In this document: positions 34,566 through 43,558 of the stretch, piece after piece | Layout: the number at the start of each line of letters is the position of its first letter | Numbering within the stretch: the first letter of the stretch is position 1 | NCBI RefSeq assembly: GCF_900143545.1 | Contig: NZ_FREV01000011.1 | Span: 1 to 60,339, forward strand | Direction: 5' to 3' | Origin: Loktanella sp. Alg231-35 | GTDB taxonomy: Bacteria; Pseudomonadota; Alphaproteobacteria; Rhodobacterales; Rhodobacteraceae | DNA length: 60,339 nt | Program-made: the position numbers and the translations under genes | Notes under the pieces: model-generated | Databases searched by the model: none | What the model was told of the DNA's origin: nothing | The model's input: the letters and a program-made list of their open reading frames with translations, nothing else

Positions 34566-35510
34566 ATGAAAATATCTCTACGCCATCTCTCCTATTTCGA
34601 GGCCTTCTGTGAGGTCGGACATTTTGGTCAAGCTGCCGACAACAAGCATGTAACCCAACCAGCCCTCTCGACAAAAATACGCGAATTAGAGGACATTCTT
34701 GGAACCCCTTTGGTGGATCGGTCATCACGTCCTTTTCAGCCGACACCCTTTGGGCGAGAGGTGCTCGAAAGAACGCGGGAAATCTTGTCGGGTGTAAGCG
34801 CGCTGGAGGCAAGCGCCAGATATCGACGCGGGTTGGAAGGGCCATTTCGGTTGGGCGCTATTCCAACAATTGCACCGTTTTTGCTGCCCAGAGCATTGCA
34901 GGTGGCACGGAAAAAACTGCCCGATCTTGAACTGCAAATACTGGAAGCCACAACAGACGTTCTGATGGAAGAGCTTGAATGCGGCAGAATCGATGCCTGC
35001 ATTCTCGCTACTCCTGTTCCAGGGCAAACCTTTGCGCAACACTTCTTGTTTTCTGATCGGTTTGTCTTGGGGCTTAATGTTGAACAGGCTGAAAGGCTTG
35101 GATTTTGCGACCGTCACATTGTGCTGGACAATATGCCGCCGGTCAGGCTGCTGCTTCTTTCAGACGGACATTGCCTCCGAGAGCAGACCCGTGACTTATG
35201 CAAATTTGCAAGTCAGCAGTCGTTGAACCAAATCGGATCAAGTTCGCTCCAGACGGTGATGGGTTTGTCGGCGAGCGGATATGGTGTGACCCTACTTCCT
35301 GAACTGTCTTTAGATGAGACTGTTTTTGATGGCTCTCTCGCGGCGCTTCGGTTGGCAGAACCCGAACCAGATCGGGAAATCTCTTTGGTCACAAAGTCTT
35401 ACCTGAGGGAGGCTATGGATGTTCAGCCGCTGGCAAACATCCTGTCAGAGACCGGCAAAGCGCGTGTTTCAAGGTTGCGTGCAACGCTGGAAAGGATGCA
35501 CCATACTTGA
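34566..35510 (+). CDS. LysR family regulator, OxyR-like
   Basis: Protein of 314 residues with an N-terminal LysR helix-turn-helix (GHFGQAADNKHVTQPALSTK) and an effector domain. The segment SDGHCLREQTRDLC aligns with the redox region of OxyR, and both cysteines are kept at the nine-residue spacing of the Cys199/Cys208 pair. LGAIPTIAPFLLP and GYGVTLLPELS also fit OxyR. It likely senses peroxide or another thiol oxidant and acts on the divergent gene at 33942. The start at 34566 has only a weak ribosome site. Confidence 0.85.
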   Translation: MKISLRHLSYFEAFCEVGHFGQAADNKHVTQPALSTKIRELEDILGTPLVDRSSRPFQPTPFGREVLERTREILSGVSALEASARYRRGLEGPFRLGAIPTIAPFLLPRALQVARKKLPDLELQILEATTDVLMEELECGRIDACILATPVPGQTFAQHFLFSDRFVLGLNVEQAERLGFCDRHIVLDNMPPVRLLLLSDGHCLREQTRDLCKFASQQSLNQIGSSSLQTVMGLSASGYGVTLLPELSLDETVFDGSLAALRLAEPEPDREISLVTKSYLREAMDVQPLANILSETGKARVSRLRATLERMHHT

Positions 35511-35630
35511 GAACTGAGTGCAGTTTTCCTGACGATCAGATCAGATACTTCTTGGCATTCCTTGCCTGACGCAGGGGCACGAAAGACGTAAGTCTGGGCC
35601 AAAAACCGGCCCAGATCCGCGGGCGACATA

Positions 35631-36179
35631 TCAACGCCAAACGTCAATCGATCTGCCATTAGATGTAGTGAATTCTAGCCCACGCGGGCTCAGAGCTGTA
35701 TCCAGCTCTTCGTCACCACACCGTTCTCCGACGCCTTCAACGCTCACAACTCCAAATTCAACAACGGCTCCAACACAGTCCGTCCTTGTATTCGCGCGCG
35801 CATGAGCCCAATCGGCGATTGCCCCGTCAAATCCAACAAGATAAGCGTAGACATCGTATCTTTTGACTTGGTCGCCAGTCGTGAGGCTGGCAAAACCAGA
35901 ATCCCGTTTCTCGTTCAGCTGGGCATGGTAGTAGACCGTATTGCCGTCGGCAACGGGCTCTTTGGCTACCAATTCACCAATGGTTGGGACAGTACGGGGC
36001 GGAAACTCGGAGGTCATCCGCGTTCTGCTGGAGAGTACGGCGTACGATTGGCCGACGTAATTCGACGCAATCGATCGCGCGACATTGTCAGCGAGGTTTT
36101 GTCCGGCATTATTTATGCTGTCGCAGCTGGCTAGAAAAAGGGCCGCGCAGACAGTCAGGATCTTCTCGGTTTTGTTCAT
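35631..36179 (-). CDS. Putative lipoprotein
   Basis: Protein of 182 residues with a lipoprotein signal (MNKTEKILTVCAALFLASC, lipobox LASC, Cys at 19). The mature part has no recognised domain; it contains several charged beta-rich segments and four later cysteines. Its promoter region holds a perfect inverted repeat at 36416-36439. Confidence 0.7.
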   Translation of the reverse strand: MNKTEKILTVCAALFLASCDSINNAGQNLADNVARSIASNYVGQSYAVLSSRTRMTSEFPPRTVPTIGELVAKEPVADGNTVYYHAQLNEKRDSGFASLTTGDQVKRYDVYAYLVGFDGAIADWAHARANTRTDCVGAVVEFGVVSVEGVGERCGDEELDTALSPRGLEFTTSNGRSIDVWR

Positions 36180-36547
36180 AGCAATAATTCCTTTCTTGTT
36201 GCTCAGAGGTCGATTTGAAAATCCACTTATTGATCAACGTCACGCGTGAATTGCTATGAGGTTGTCGATCAACGAATTTGAAATCTGAAGATGAAGGTGG
36301 CCATATGGCCGATGAAACCACCGAACGCGTGTTTTTCATTTTAAACCCAAAGTGCCGCACAGTTCGGCATCACACCGACCGAACATTTTTATAATTCACA
36401 TAGTCAATTATCAATTACAAGTGATACTATGCACTTGTAGGGAGCAATGACGCCCTTGGCGCAATCCGGCCAACCTGCGGAGTACCACAGATTACTCCTT
36501 GTTATCTCCGTTGCGCAACTCTAACCGCCATTGGACAAGACACGAAC
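36180..36547. other. AT-rich intergenic region
   Basis: No gene in 368 bases. It separates the lipoprotein start (36179) from the IalB stop (36548) and contains one palindrome described separately. Confidence 0.5.
36416..36439. promoter_or_regulatory. Perfect inverted repeat TACAAGTG / CACTTGTA
   Basis: Eight-base arms (36416-36423, 36432-36439) with an 8-base spacer, in AT-rich DNA about 240 bases upstream of the lipoprotein gene. Operator-like; the cognate regulator is unknown. Confidence 0.45.
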
Positions 36548-37090
36548 TTATTGGATCGATTCCAGTTTCATAACCGCGTCACTAAATCCTTCAAGCGACA
36601 GGTCCACCTGCAGTTTTTGACCACTCTCAGCTGTCATAAGGACACTAAGTGTTTCGGATGATCGAATTTCTGCTAGGTCTTCTGCATTGAAAAAGCCCTC
36701 CGCAACACATCCCATTTCGGGCAAGCATGTTCTAAAAGCACTACTGGGCAATTTGCGCTCGCCTACTGACAAGTCGATACCGGCTGTGAGTAACAAGCCA
36801 AACGGTGTGAAGAAGGTTATCTTGACAGGGTCAGTCTTGAATACAGCAGTAATGACGCGACTGCCACCGTCAGATTGCCTGAGCTCTTGCGAAACCTGAC
36901 ATATGCGACCCACTTCACCAGTATCCAATGGTGCATCGTTTGTCACACATTGCAGCGTCCAATCGCCATAGGTTTCAGAAAGCGAACTGGGTTCCTGCGA
37001 CAATCCCATGGTGGCGGCGGCACACAATCCGGCAGCCAAGGTCGAAGCCCGTTTTACGGTTTTGGTTCTCTCTGGAATAGGCATAGTCAT
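36548..37090 (-). CDS. Invasion-associated locus B (IalB) family protein
   Basis: Exported protein of 180 residues. After a signal peptide (KRASTLAAGLCAAATMGLSQ) comes SETYGDWTLQCV, then paired cysteines in GRICQVSQELRQ, FFTPFGLLLTAGIDLSVGER and FRTCLPEMGCVAEGFF, all IalB landmarks. Its ATG overlaps the stop of the autotransporter gene (TAATG), so translation of the two is coupled. IalB proteins are periplasmic or surface associated; the pairing with an autotransporter suggests a role in its export or stability, which is inference. Confidence 0.85.
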   Translation of the reverse strand: MTMPIPERTKTVKRASTLAAGLCAAATMGLSQEPSSLSETYGDWTLQCVTNDAPLDTGEVGRICQVSQELRQSDGGSRVITAVFKTDPVKITFFTPFGLLLTAGIDLSVGERKLPSSAFRTCLPEMGCVAEGFFNAEDLAEIRSSETLSVLMTAESGQKLQVDLSLEGFSDAVMKLESIQ

Positions 37091-40000
37091 TAAAACCCGA
37101 ACTCGATGCCAACGCTGCCGCTGGCACGTTGGCCTGATCCCCAGCCGGACCCCAGATGTGATCCAACGGACACCTCGGCGAAAAAGGCAGAGCGCGCGCC
37201 GTGGTCGTTGGACCATTCGCGGACAACACCGAGGCCAAGCTCACCGCGCCAAGGATACAATTCAGTCGACAGTGCTTCATCAGCCGCATTGATTGCAGTG
37301 GCCATATCTATCCCGCGGAACAGGTTGGCCGTCACATACAAATCCCCTTTATCGGCTGTTTGTGGGTTCCAGGAGTATTCCAACGTCCCACCAATCCTGA
37401 GTTCAGAAGTGATCCCATCCGTTATGCCAACCTCATCACCGCCCTCGGTAACGAGGTCGTCAAAGTCCACCGCATAGACCATGTACTGCAACTCTGGTGT
37501 GATTGTGTAATCCTCGTTCAAAGGAACCACTTTTCCGATCTCCAGCGACGCAGCATAGCTGTTCGCATCGTTCGTTGATCTTTGCGCGACACCGGCCACC
37601 GTGAACTCACTTTCCGCACGTGCGATTTGAAGCTGTGCGTCAACGTAGACACCTGTGTCATCATACCACGTCAATCCGGCGCCCAGTCCCAGAGATTCGG
37701 AGGAGATGGCAACGTTACCTTCGGATGATTCACCAGCAAGCGTGCCCGCGCCATAGAAGATCATAGCACTGCTTACAAAATTCCCCCCATCATAGTCGCG
37801 GGGCGGGGCCTCATAGCCGATTTCTATGTGCGTTCTATGTGCATCATAGTTCATGTCGGATGTCTCCAACTCTGCTTGCGTCGTGGAACGGTGTGGGCTG
37901 AGGTCGGCAACAGTACCACGCGCCGCCACCCAGATGCCCTCACCCCTGCAGCGGCTCAGGTCGCCCAAGGCATCGCGGGCATCCTGTTGACATACATGAT
38001 CTCCCTCCGTCAGCCAGTTACGCCCCAGAAGACGTTGGCGGTGGCTCCGAAGCTCATTCAAACCGCGGATATGCTGGGGGTAGGCTTCGTAGAACAGGTT
38101 TTCTGACAGGGCGACCTCCTGCAAAAACCATTGGGTGCCGACCAGATTCAATGCGTATTGTGTCCCACCCAGATCAATGCGGTCCTCAGACAGCAAGAAG
38201 TCTCCTGCGACGCTGGTGCCGGTAACATCAACAATTAGAATATCATTCCCGGAGGCATCACCCGTTGAAATATCTTGTATGAAGAGTGTGGTGCCACCTG
38301 TCACAACGCTGCCACTGATGACCAGTGTGTCAGCCATGTCACCGACAGCATCCACATCAATCAGCAAACTGCCGGCTCCAGTGTAGTCCTGAGAAACAGT
38401 AATGGTGTCTCCCACAAACCCATCCTGCACATCAAAGGTCCCGGCATTGCGCAGGCTTCCAACAATATCGATCATCGCGGCGTTGCCGGAGACGTTCTGA
38501 TATCCTCCGTCTACTTGGGTCTCCAAATCGCCCGTCAGCGAGAAATCTCCAATACTGCTTACAAGGCCACCAGATCCGACGATCAGGCCCAAGTCAGGGC
38601 CACTACCGACCTCGATAGATGTTCCAAAGTCGATCGTGCCATCAAGCACCGTGACACTTTCCCAATTTGCAATCCCGCCAGCGTTGACGGTCACGCTGAT
38701 GCCATCAAGGGTTAAGGCATCATTGAAACCATCGCCCAGACCAACATCGTCACCGCCATCAAGTACTTGCGAACCATCATATTCCGCCGCCGCAACTGTT
38801 GCGGTGTCCGACCCGTCGCCGCCGTTAATCTGACCACCAATGGTGCCGCCCACCCAAGTAATCACATCATTTCCGTTACCGGTTGCGATGGATCCGCCAA
38901 CAGAGGTGCCGTTCACGGTGACCACATCGGCATCGTTGCCGGTGGTGATGGTTCCGCCGACGGAAGCCCCCGTCTCGACGGTGATGATATCGATGCCGCC
39001 GGTGCCGTAGATATGGGTATTGATCGTCCCGGTGTTAATCGTGGCCGTGTTGGTGGTGCCGGCATCATCTGTGGTCGCCCAGCTGGAATTGTTCCGAAAG
39101 CCCAGCCGAAGTTCATTGATACTGGTCCCATCCATGGTGAAGATATCAGTGCCAGTGCCCATGGTCACAATGCCGTTGACCCCGCCCGTCCCCGTGATGT
39201 CGAATGTGTCGTCACCGCCGCCCAGATTAACACTGCCACCGATGATCGTGCTGTTCACAGTCAACGTATCGGTATCATTGCCGGTGACGATAGACCCGCC
39301 AACTGTGGCTCCCGTCTCAACGGTGATGATATCGATGCCGCCGGTGCCGTAGATATGACTGTTGATCGTCCCGGAGGTGATGGTGGCAGTGTTGGTGGTG
39401 CCCGCATCATCGCTCGCCCAGCTGGAATTGTCCCTGAACCCCAGCAACAGCCGACCGATCGTGCCGCCATCCTGAGTATAGGTGTCATTACCGGTGCCCA
39501 TAACGACTTCACCCGTGACCACATCCAGCCCGTCGACAGTAAATGTGTCGTCGTCGCCGCCCAGATTAACATGTCGTCCAATTGTGGCGTCATTCAGCGT
39601 GACAATGTCGGAACCACTGCTCGTGCTGATATCAAAGGCAACAGAGGCCCCAGCCTCGACGGTGATGGTGTCCACCCCGGTGCTGCCCACAATACTGCCG
39701 GTTATTGTGCCCGCGTTGATCGTTGCGACGTCGGGGGCCGTATCAACGGATGAGCCTGCCGTGGCCAGCCGCAGATCATTGATCGTGCCACCATTCATGG
39801 TGAACACATCCGCCCCGGTCCCCATCACCACGTCACCGCTAACCACATCCATCCCGTCGATGGTGAATGTGTCGTTGTCGCCGCCCAGATCGACATTGCC
39901 GCCGACCGTCGCATCATTCAGAACGACTGTATCAACGCCGTTACCGGTTGCGATGGATCCGCCAACAGAGGTGCCGTTCACGGTGACCACATCGGCATCG

Positions 40001-40950
40001 TTGCCGGTGGTGATGGTTCCGCCGACGGAAGCCCCCGTCTCGACGGTGATGATATCGATGCCGCCGGTGCCGTAGATATGGGTATTGATCGTCCCGGTGT
40101 TAATCGTGGCCGTGTTGGTGGTGCCGGCATCATCTGTGGTCGCCCAGCTGGAATTGTTCCGAAAGCCCAGCCGAAGTTCATTGATACTGGTCCCATCCAT
40201 GGTGAAGATATCAGTGCCAGTGCCCATGGTCACAATGCCGTTGACCCCGCCCGTCCCCGTGATGTCGAATGTGTCGTCACCGCCGCCCAGATTAACATGT
40301 CGCCCAATTACGGCATCATTCAGCGTGACAATGTCAGAACCACTGCTCGTGCTGATATCAAAGGCAATGGACGCCCCTGCCTCAACGGTGATGGTGTCCA
40401 CCCCGGTGTCACCAAAGACACTGCCTCCGATTGCGCCTCCATTCATGATGAAGACATCCGCGTCGGTCGAGGTGAAGTTGGTTTGGCCCAGATAGACGTT
40501 CCGTCCTACGGTTCCCGCTGTCAGCGTGAAGTCGTCGGCTCCGCGTTCAAGAATCACATCAACCGTTACTGCGCCGCCGCTCATATTGACGGTGTCATTG
40601 TCGAGACCGGCATTGACCGTGTTTGCGGTTCCGCCATTGATCGTAATTGTATCGTTGCCCGCCAGACCGGTGACATTTGCCCCCGAAGGGTCATTCGTGG
40701 GGTCGCAAAGAATAACGTCACTTCCACCCGTGCCCGAATTTGTTGAAGTCGTTCCGTTCAGTAGGCACGCGGCGTTAGCGGTGTTGGGAACAACAACGGA
40801 GAAGGCCGCTGCGATTGCTAGGCTGATCATAGGGGAACTGCCAAACATGTAGTTTACTATCGAACTGCATTCCTTACCAGCGGTCACACCAGACTGAGGT
40901 AGAGATGCAAAAACATGCTTGCTGTCCAGATCACCTTTATTTGCATGCAT
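37090..40950 (-). CDS. Autotransporter with repeat-rich beta-helix passenger
   Basis: About 1286 residues from the ATG at 40950. An extended signal region ends FGSSPMISLAIAAAFSVVVP-NTANA. The passenger (about 70-900) is made of short repeats of the types GTGTDIFTMDGTSINELRLG, GNDADVVTVNG and GGDDDTFDITG, expected to form a beta-helix. The last 300 residues, from EAYPQHIRGLNELRSHRQRL, form an autotransporter barrel that ends in GIEFGF with terminal Phe. Two 360-bp tracts inside are identical. In-frame ATGs up to 41178 are possible but would precede the signal peptide by over 100 residues. Confidence 0.88.
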   Translation of the reverse strand: MHANKGDLDSKHVFASLPQSGVTAGKECSSIVNYMFGSSPMISLAIAAAFSVVVPNTANAACLLNGTTSTNSGTGGSDVILCDPTNDPSGANVTGLAGNDTITINGGTANTVNAGLDNDTVNMSGGAVTVDVILERGADDFTLTAGTVGRNVYLGQTNFTSTDADVFIMNGGAIGGSVFGDTGVDTITVEAGASIAFDISTSSGSDIVTLNDAVIGRHVNLGGGDDTFDITGTGGVNGIVTMGTGTDIFTMDGTSINELRLGFRNNSSWATTDDAGTTNTATINTGTINTHIYGTGGIDIITVETGASVGGTITTGNDADVVTVNGTSVGGSIATGNGVDTVVLNDATVGGNVDLGGDNDTFTIDGMDVVSGDVVMGTGADVFTMNGGTINDLRLATAGSSVDTAPDVATINAGTITGSIVGSTGVDTITVEAGASVAFDISTSSGSDIVTLNDATIGRHVNLGGDDDTFTVDGLDVVTGEVVMGTGNDTYTQDGGTIGRLLLGFRDNSSWASDDAGTTNTATITSGTINSHIYGTGGIDIITVETGATVGGSIVTGNDTDTLTVNSTIIGGSVNLGGGDDTFDITGTGGVNGIVTMGTGTDIFTMDGTSINELRLGFRNNSSWATTDDAGTTNTATINTGTINTHIYGTGGIDIITVETGASVGGTITTGNDADVVTVNGTSVGGSIATGNGNDVITWVGGTIGGQINGGDGSDTATVAAAEYDGSQVLDGGDDVGLGDGFNDALTLDGISVTVNAGGIANWESVTVLDGTIDFGTSIEVGSGPDLGLIVGSGGLVSSIGDFSLTGDLETQVDGGYQNVSGNAAMIDIVGSLRNAGTFDVQDGFVGDTITVSQDYTGAGSLLIDVDAVGDMADTLVISGSVVTGGTTLFIQDISTGDASGNDILIVDVTGTSVAGDFLLSEDRIDLGGTQYALNLVGTQWFLQEVALSENLFYEAYPQHIRGLNELRSHRQRLLGRNWLTEGDHVCQQDARDALGDLSRCRGEGIWVAARGTVADLSPHRSTTQAELETSDMNYDAHRTHIEIGYEAPPRDYDGGNFVSSAMIFYGAGTLAGESSEGNVAISSESLGLGAGLTWYDDTGVYVDAQLQIARAESEFTVAGVAQRSTNDANSYAASLEIGKVVPLNEDYTITPELQYMVYAVDFDDLVTEGGDEVGITDGITSELRIGGTLEYSWNPQTADKGDLYVTANLFRGIDMATAINAADEALSTELYPWRGELGLGVVREWSNDHGARSAFFAEVSVGSHLGSGWGSGQRASGSVGIEFGF
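38873..39232 (-). repeat. 360-bp intragenic direct repeat, copy 1
   Basis: Identical by reading to 39938-40297, offset 1065 bases (355 codons, in frame). Encodes 120 residues of the passenger. Confidence 0.9.
39938..40297 (-). repeat. 360-bp intragenic direct repeat, copy 2
   Basis: Second copy of the 38873-39232 tract. Copies diverge at 39937/38872 and after 40297/39232, so the identity has sharp limits. Confidence 0.9.
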
Positions 40951-41627
40951 GGTTTCAATTTCTTCTTTCTTATTCTGGTTAGCCTGGCACCGCGTTGGGC
41001 AAACCCTTTTGGAAATGACAAGAGTTTCTTTGCATTGACTTTCGATCACTCCGGTTTTGTTGACGGCACAGTAAGCAGCTGCATCACCGTTGAGCGAAAC
41101 CACATATCGAAGACCGTTCGACACCCAGAAATTGATCGTCATTCGTTTCACTGGAAGAATCCTAGCTATCCCGTTCACAGACGTCGTCAGGTCTCGCCGA
41201 TGGCCATGGAGCGTCTTCGATACACATGAATCAACCCACTGACGTAATCACAGTTTATTAATTAATTATGGTAATTGTTTGACACAATTATCTATGATAT
41301 CCAAACGATGATTGCTTACGCAGGCTCAGCTTTGCTTTACGATTGTGTCGTCTCTCTTGGGTCGGCACGAAAACTTGGTTCTGCGATCTGTCGGCCTGGT
41401 ATTCGTCCGGGTCAAATATGCATCGCCCAGTCTTTGGGTGCTGACCCGAAGACAAGGAAAGGAAGGTTCTATTGTGCTAAACCGAATCTGACGTCAAACA
41501 CACCACAAGGACATGCGTCTATTCGGGGCTCGGGCTGCAAGGTTTCTGTGCTGACCATGAATATTGTAACGCCAGTAATACCTTGCCAACGTGTCAATCC
41601 TCTCCACTCACAATCGGAATTTATGAA
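40951..41627. other. Regulatory region between autotransporter and lipoprotein genes
   Basis: No gene supported in 677 bases. The central part (41240-41310) is AT-rich and contains the 19-bp palindrome at 41272. Both divergent genes could be controlled from here, each about 330 bases from the palindrome. Confidence 0.5.
41272..41290. promoter_or_regulatory. 19-bp palindrome TAATTGN6ACAATTA, site 1
   Basis: TAATTGTTTGACACAATTA has 7-base arms around TTGAC. The same 19-base frame, TAATTG-6-ACAATTA, recurs at 43071. The two sites bracket the MarR gene at 42529, and such palindromes are typical MarR operators. Regulator assignment is inference. Confidence 0.55.
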
Positions 41628-42014
41628 ATGAGGTCGATATTCTTACTCATCCCGGCATTAGCATTAACCGCCTGCGCAACACCGCGCGAAAGCTGTATCT
41701 ATGACGCGAATAGACAGTTGAATTCGCTCCGGAGCCAAATCAGTACAGCGCAAGGCAATATCGATCGAGGTTTTGCCCTTTTCGAGCAAATAGGTACCGT
41801 CGTGACAGAGAAAACCTGCCAAGAACTGACACCGGAAGGTGATATTCGTAGTTTTGATTGCGACGAAACGCAGACCTCGCAAACCTCTGTTCCGGTGGCA
41901 ATCGATGTCGCGGAAGAACGCGCAAAACTGAAAAACTTACTTCAACAGCTCGCGCCTTTGCAACGCGCAACAAATGAAGCCGTGCAGCGATGCATCATGA
42001 TTCACCCAGAGTGA
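41628..42014 (+). CDS. Putative small lipoprotein
   Basis: Protein of 128 residues with a lipobox (MRSIFLLIPALALTACATPR; Cys at 16) and a helical mature part with coiled-coil character (NRQLNSLRSQISTAQGNIDR and EERAKLKNLLQQLAPLQ). Not recognised as a family. It is divergent from the autotransporter gene. Confidence 0.65.
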   Translation: MRSIFLLIPALALTACATPRESCIYDANRQLNSLRSQISTAQGNIDRGFALFEQIGTVVTEKTCQELTPEGDIRSFDCDETQTSQTSVPVAIDVAEERAKLKNLLQQLAPLQRATNEAVQRCIMIHPE

Positions 42015-42528
42015 TCAGTTTGCAGCTACATTCCTCATTCCACTAGGTTCAGACATGTGGCTGTTGGGTGATCCGAATGCACCAGCAAGGTTGTGAAAAG
42101 CAATCTATTGGCTTCCGGCTTGTCGTCATCTACCCACTCTTGAGCGGTGAAGGTGTCGACGAACGGGAGTTGCGCGGTATTTGTCCTAGGCTAACGGACA
42201 ACCGTTCTAGCAATTCGTATTGAAGTGTGGCGGTCGTTTTGCACAAGTGCAGGCATTCCCTCCTTTTGCGCATCCGACCCCACCAGGCCCTAAACATGCG
42301 ACCGCCAGTTCCAGAAACCTTGCTCAAAGGTGGTCCATACAATTGAGGCTGGGCACTGTTCGGTTTGAAGACGCCAAGCTTCAGGGAAGCCTCCAACGGT
42401 CACCTCTGAAAACAAGCCTACTATGCGGAAATGAAAACTTTGCTATTGGGCAAGAATGTTTGGTTAGAAAGTTGCTCGAAGCTCTGATTGCTCTATGTTC
42501 ACATGAGGCAAGAAAGTGAAGGTTTGAA
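42015..42528. other. Intergenic region with IS3 end remnant
   Basis: No gene supported in 514 bases. A 53-base IS3-type end remnant is at 42301-42353. The last 40 bases form the leader of the MarR gene, with GAAGG near 42520. Confidence 0.5.
42301..42353 (-). mobile_element. IS3-family terminal fragment, second copy
   Basis: Diverged copy of 33500-33549 (shared blocks CCAGAAAC, TTGCTCAAA, GAGGCTGG/GGGGCTGG). No transposase reading frame is attached, so it is a solo remnant. Confidence 0.55.
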
Positions 42529-42984
42529 GTGGGTTTTTCTGAGTACAATTTGAACACCGATGGAGTGAACACTTCCTTGAGCTTTCTGCTGCGTCACGCT
42601 TCCCTGAATCTTAAGGAAGTCATTGGCCCGACTCTGAAAGAAAGCGGGATTTCGACACTCGAATTCTTTACCTTGCGACTTATCCAAACCAACGAATCCA
42701 GTATTCTAAGAACGCTTGCCAATGCGATCGGTGTTGAACCACCAGCGATGAACCGCATCATGAACGGTCTGGAAGACAAAGAACTGGCATCACGGAACAA
42801 AAGTATCGATGATGCCCGTTACACCTACTTCAAACTTACCAATAAGGGTGTTGAAATTCTCCGCGCCATCGAAGCGCAGTTTGACGAAGCGGAACGCGGC
42901 GCCGTGAAGACTCTTTCCAACAAAGAGAAAGAAGCGCTGATTGCCCTCCTTCAACGCGTTATCCGAACTCGAACCGATTCGTGA
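42529..42984 (+). CDS. MarR family transcriptional regulator
   Basis: Protein of 151 residues, GTG start. The winged helix is visible as LEFFTLRLIQTNESSILRTL, ANAIGVEPPAMNRIMNGLED and the wing KSIDDARYTYFKLTNKGVE. Helices at both ends should form the dimer interface. It stands alone on the plus strand between two copies of a 19-bp palindrome (41272 and 43071), which are candidate binding sites. Confidence 0.88.
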   Translation: MGFSEYNLNTDGVNTSLSFLLRHASLNLKEVIGPTLKESGISTLEFFTLRLIQTNESSILRTLANAIGVEPPAMNRIMNGLEDKELASRNKSIDDARYTYFKLTNKGVEILRAIEAQFDEAERGAVKTLSNKEKEALIALLQRVIRTRTDS

Positions 42985-43312
42985 TCTGTCGTAGACATCC
43001 CGATCATGGGATAGCGCCGCTGCACCTCTCACCGAAACCTCGATCACAAATTTTTGCCTTTGTAGATTAATAATTGCCTTTTACAATTAACTAGGTTAAC
43101 TAAGTGTTAACACACTCAGCGCACTCACTCACTTTACGATTCTCATCCAGAAAGAGGGCACGTGAACACTCAATCCTGAGGCAACTATTCTGATCTGGTG
43201 GTGATCCGGCACCGCCGAGCGTGGTCATGCTAACTCGCTTCCAACGGTTGTTTGGCAAGTTCGCTATTAGGCCACGAGCATTTGTCGTTGTCACAATGCA
43301 AGGGATCAGCAC
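42985..43312. other. AT-rich intergenic region downstream of marR
   Basis: No gene in 328 bases. It contains the second 19-bp palindrome at 43071 and GTTAAC-rich sequence near 43095. It leads into the RTX-type fragment at 43313. Confidence 0.5.
43071..43089. promoter_or_regulatory. 19-bp palindrome TAATTGN6ACAATTA, site 2
   Basis: TAATTGCCTTTTACAATTA shares both arms and total length with the 41272 site. It is 87 bases after the MarR stop and about 220 bases before the next start. Confidence 0.55.
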
Positions 43313-43519
43313 ATGGCAATTGGTGAATCAGGCACATTTGTAACTGACGGTTCGGTGGACAATCCACCGTCGTTTACTATCACCCTGACCGAACCCTTGA
43401 CTGACCCGGTCTTCGCCTTCACCGCGACAGGAAACGGCATCGACAGTTTCAACCTGCGGCTTACCAACCAGACGCTGGATGCAGACGGCAATGCCCCTAT
43501 TTGGACCCATAAACCATGA
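43313..43519 (+). pseudogene. N-terminal remnant of a secreted repeat protein
   Basis: The 68-residue frame MAIGESGTFVTDGSVDNPPS, FTITLTEPLTDPVFAFTATG and FNLRLTNQTLDADGNA matches, from memory, the conserved N terminus of large roseobacterial RTX-like or lectin-like secreted proteins, which run for hundreds of residues. Here it ends early, so it is judged a truncated gene. It could instead be a small intact protein. Confidence 0.5.
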
Positions 43520-43558
43520 CGTTAGACATTTGACATACATCCATTTGCGTCCCACATG

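Noticed and set aside
38873..40297. Possible CRISPR array because of regular repeats
   Set aside because: The repeats are long, in frame and code for passenger units; there are no short identical repeats with unique spacers and no cas genes.
38767..40746. Long open frames on the plus strand across the autotransporter gene
   Set aside because: They are antisense to a repeat-rich gene with strong signal peptide and barrel features; the open frames follow from the repeats and biased codons.
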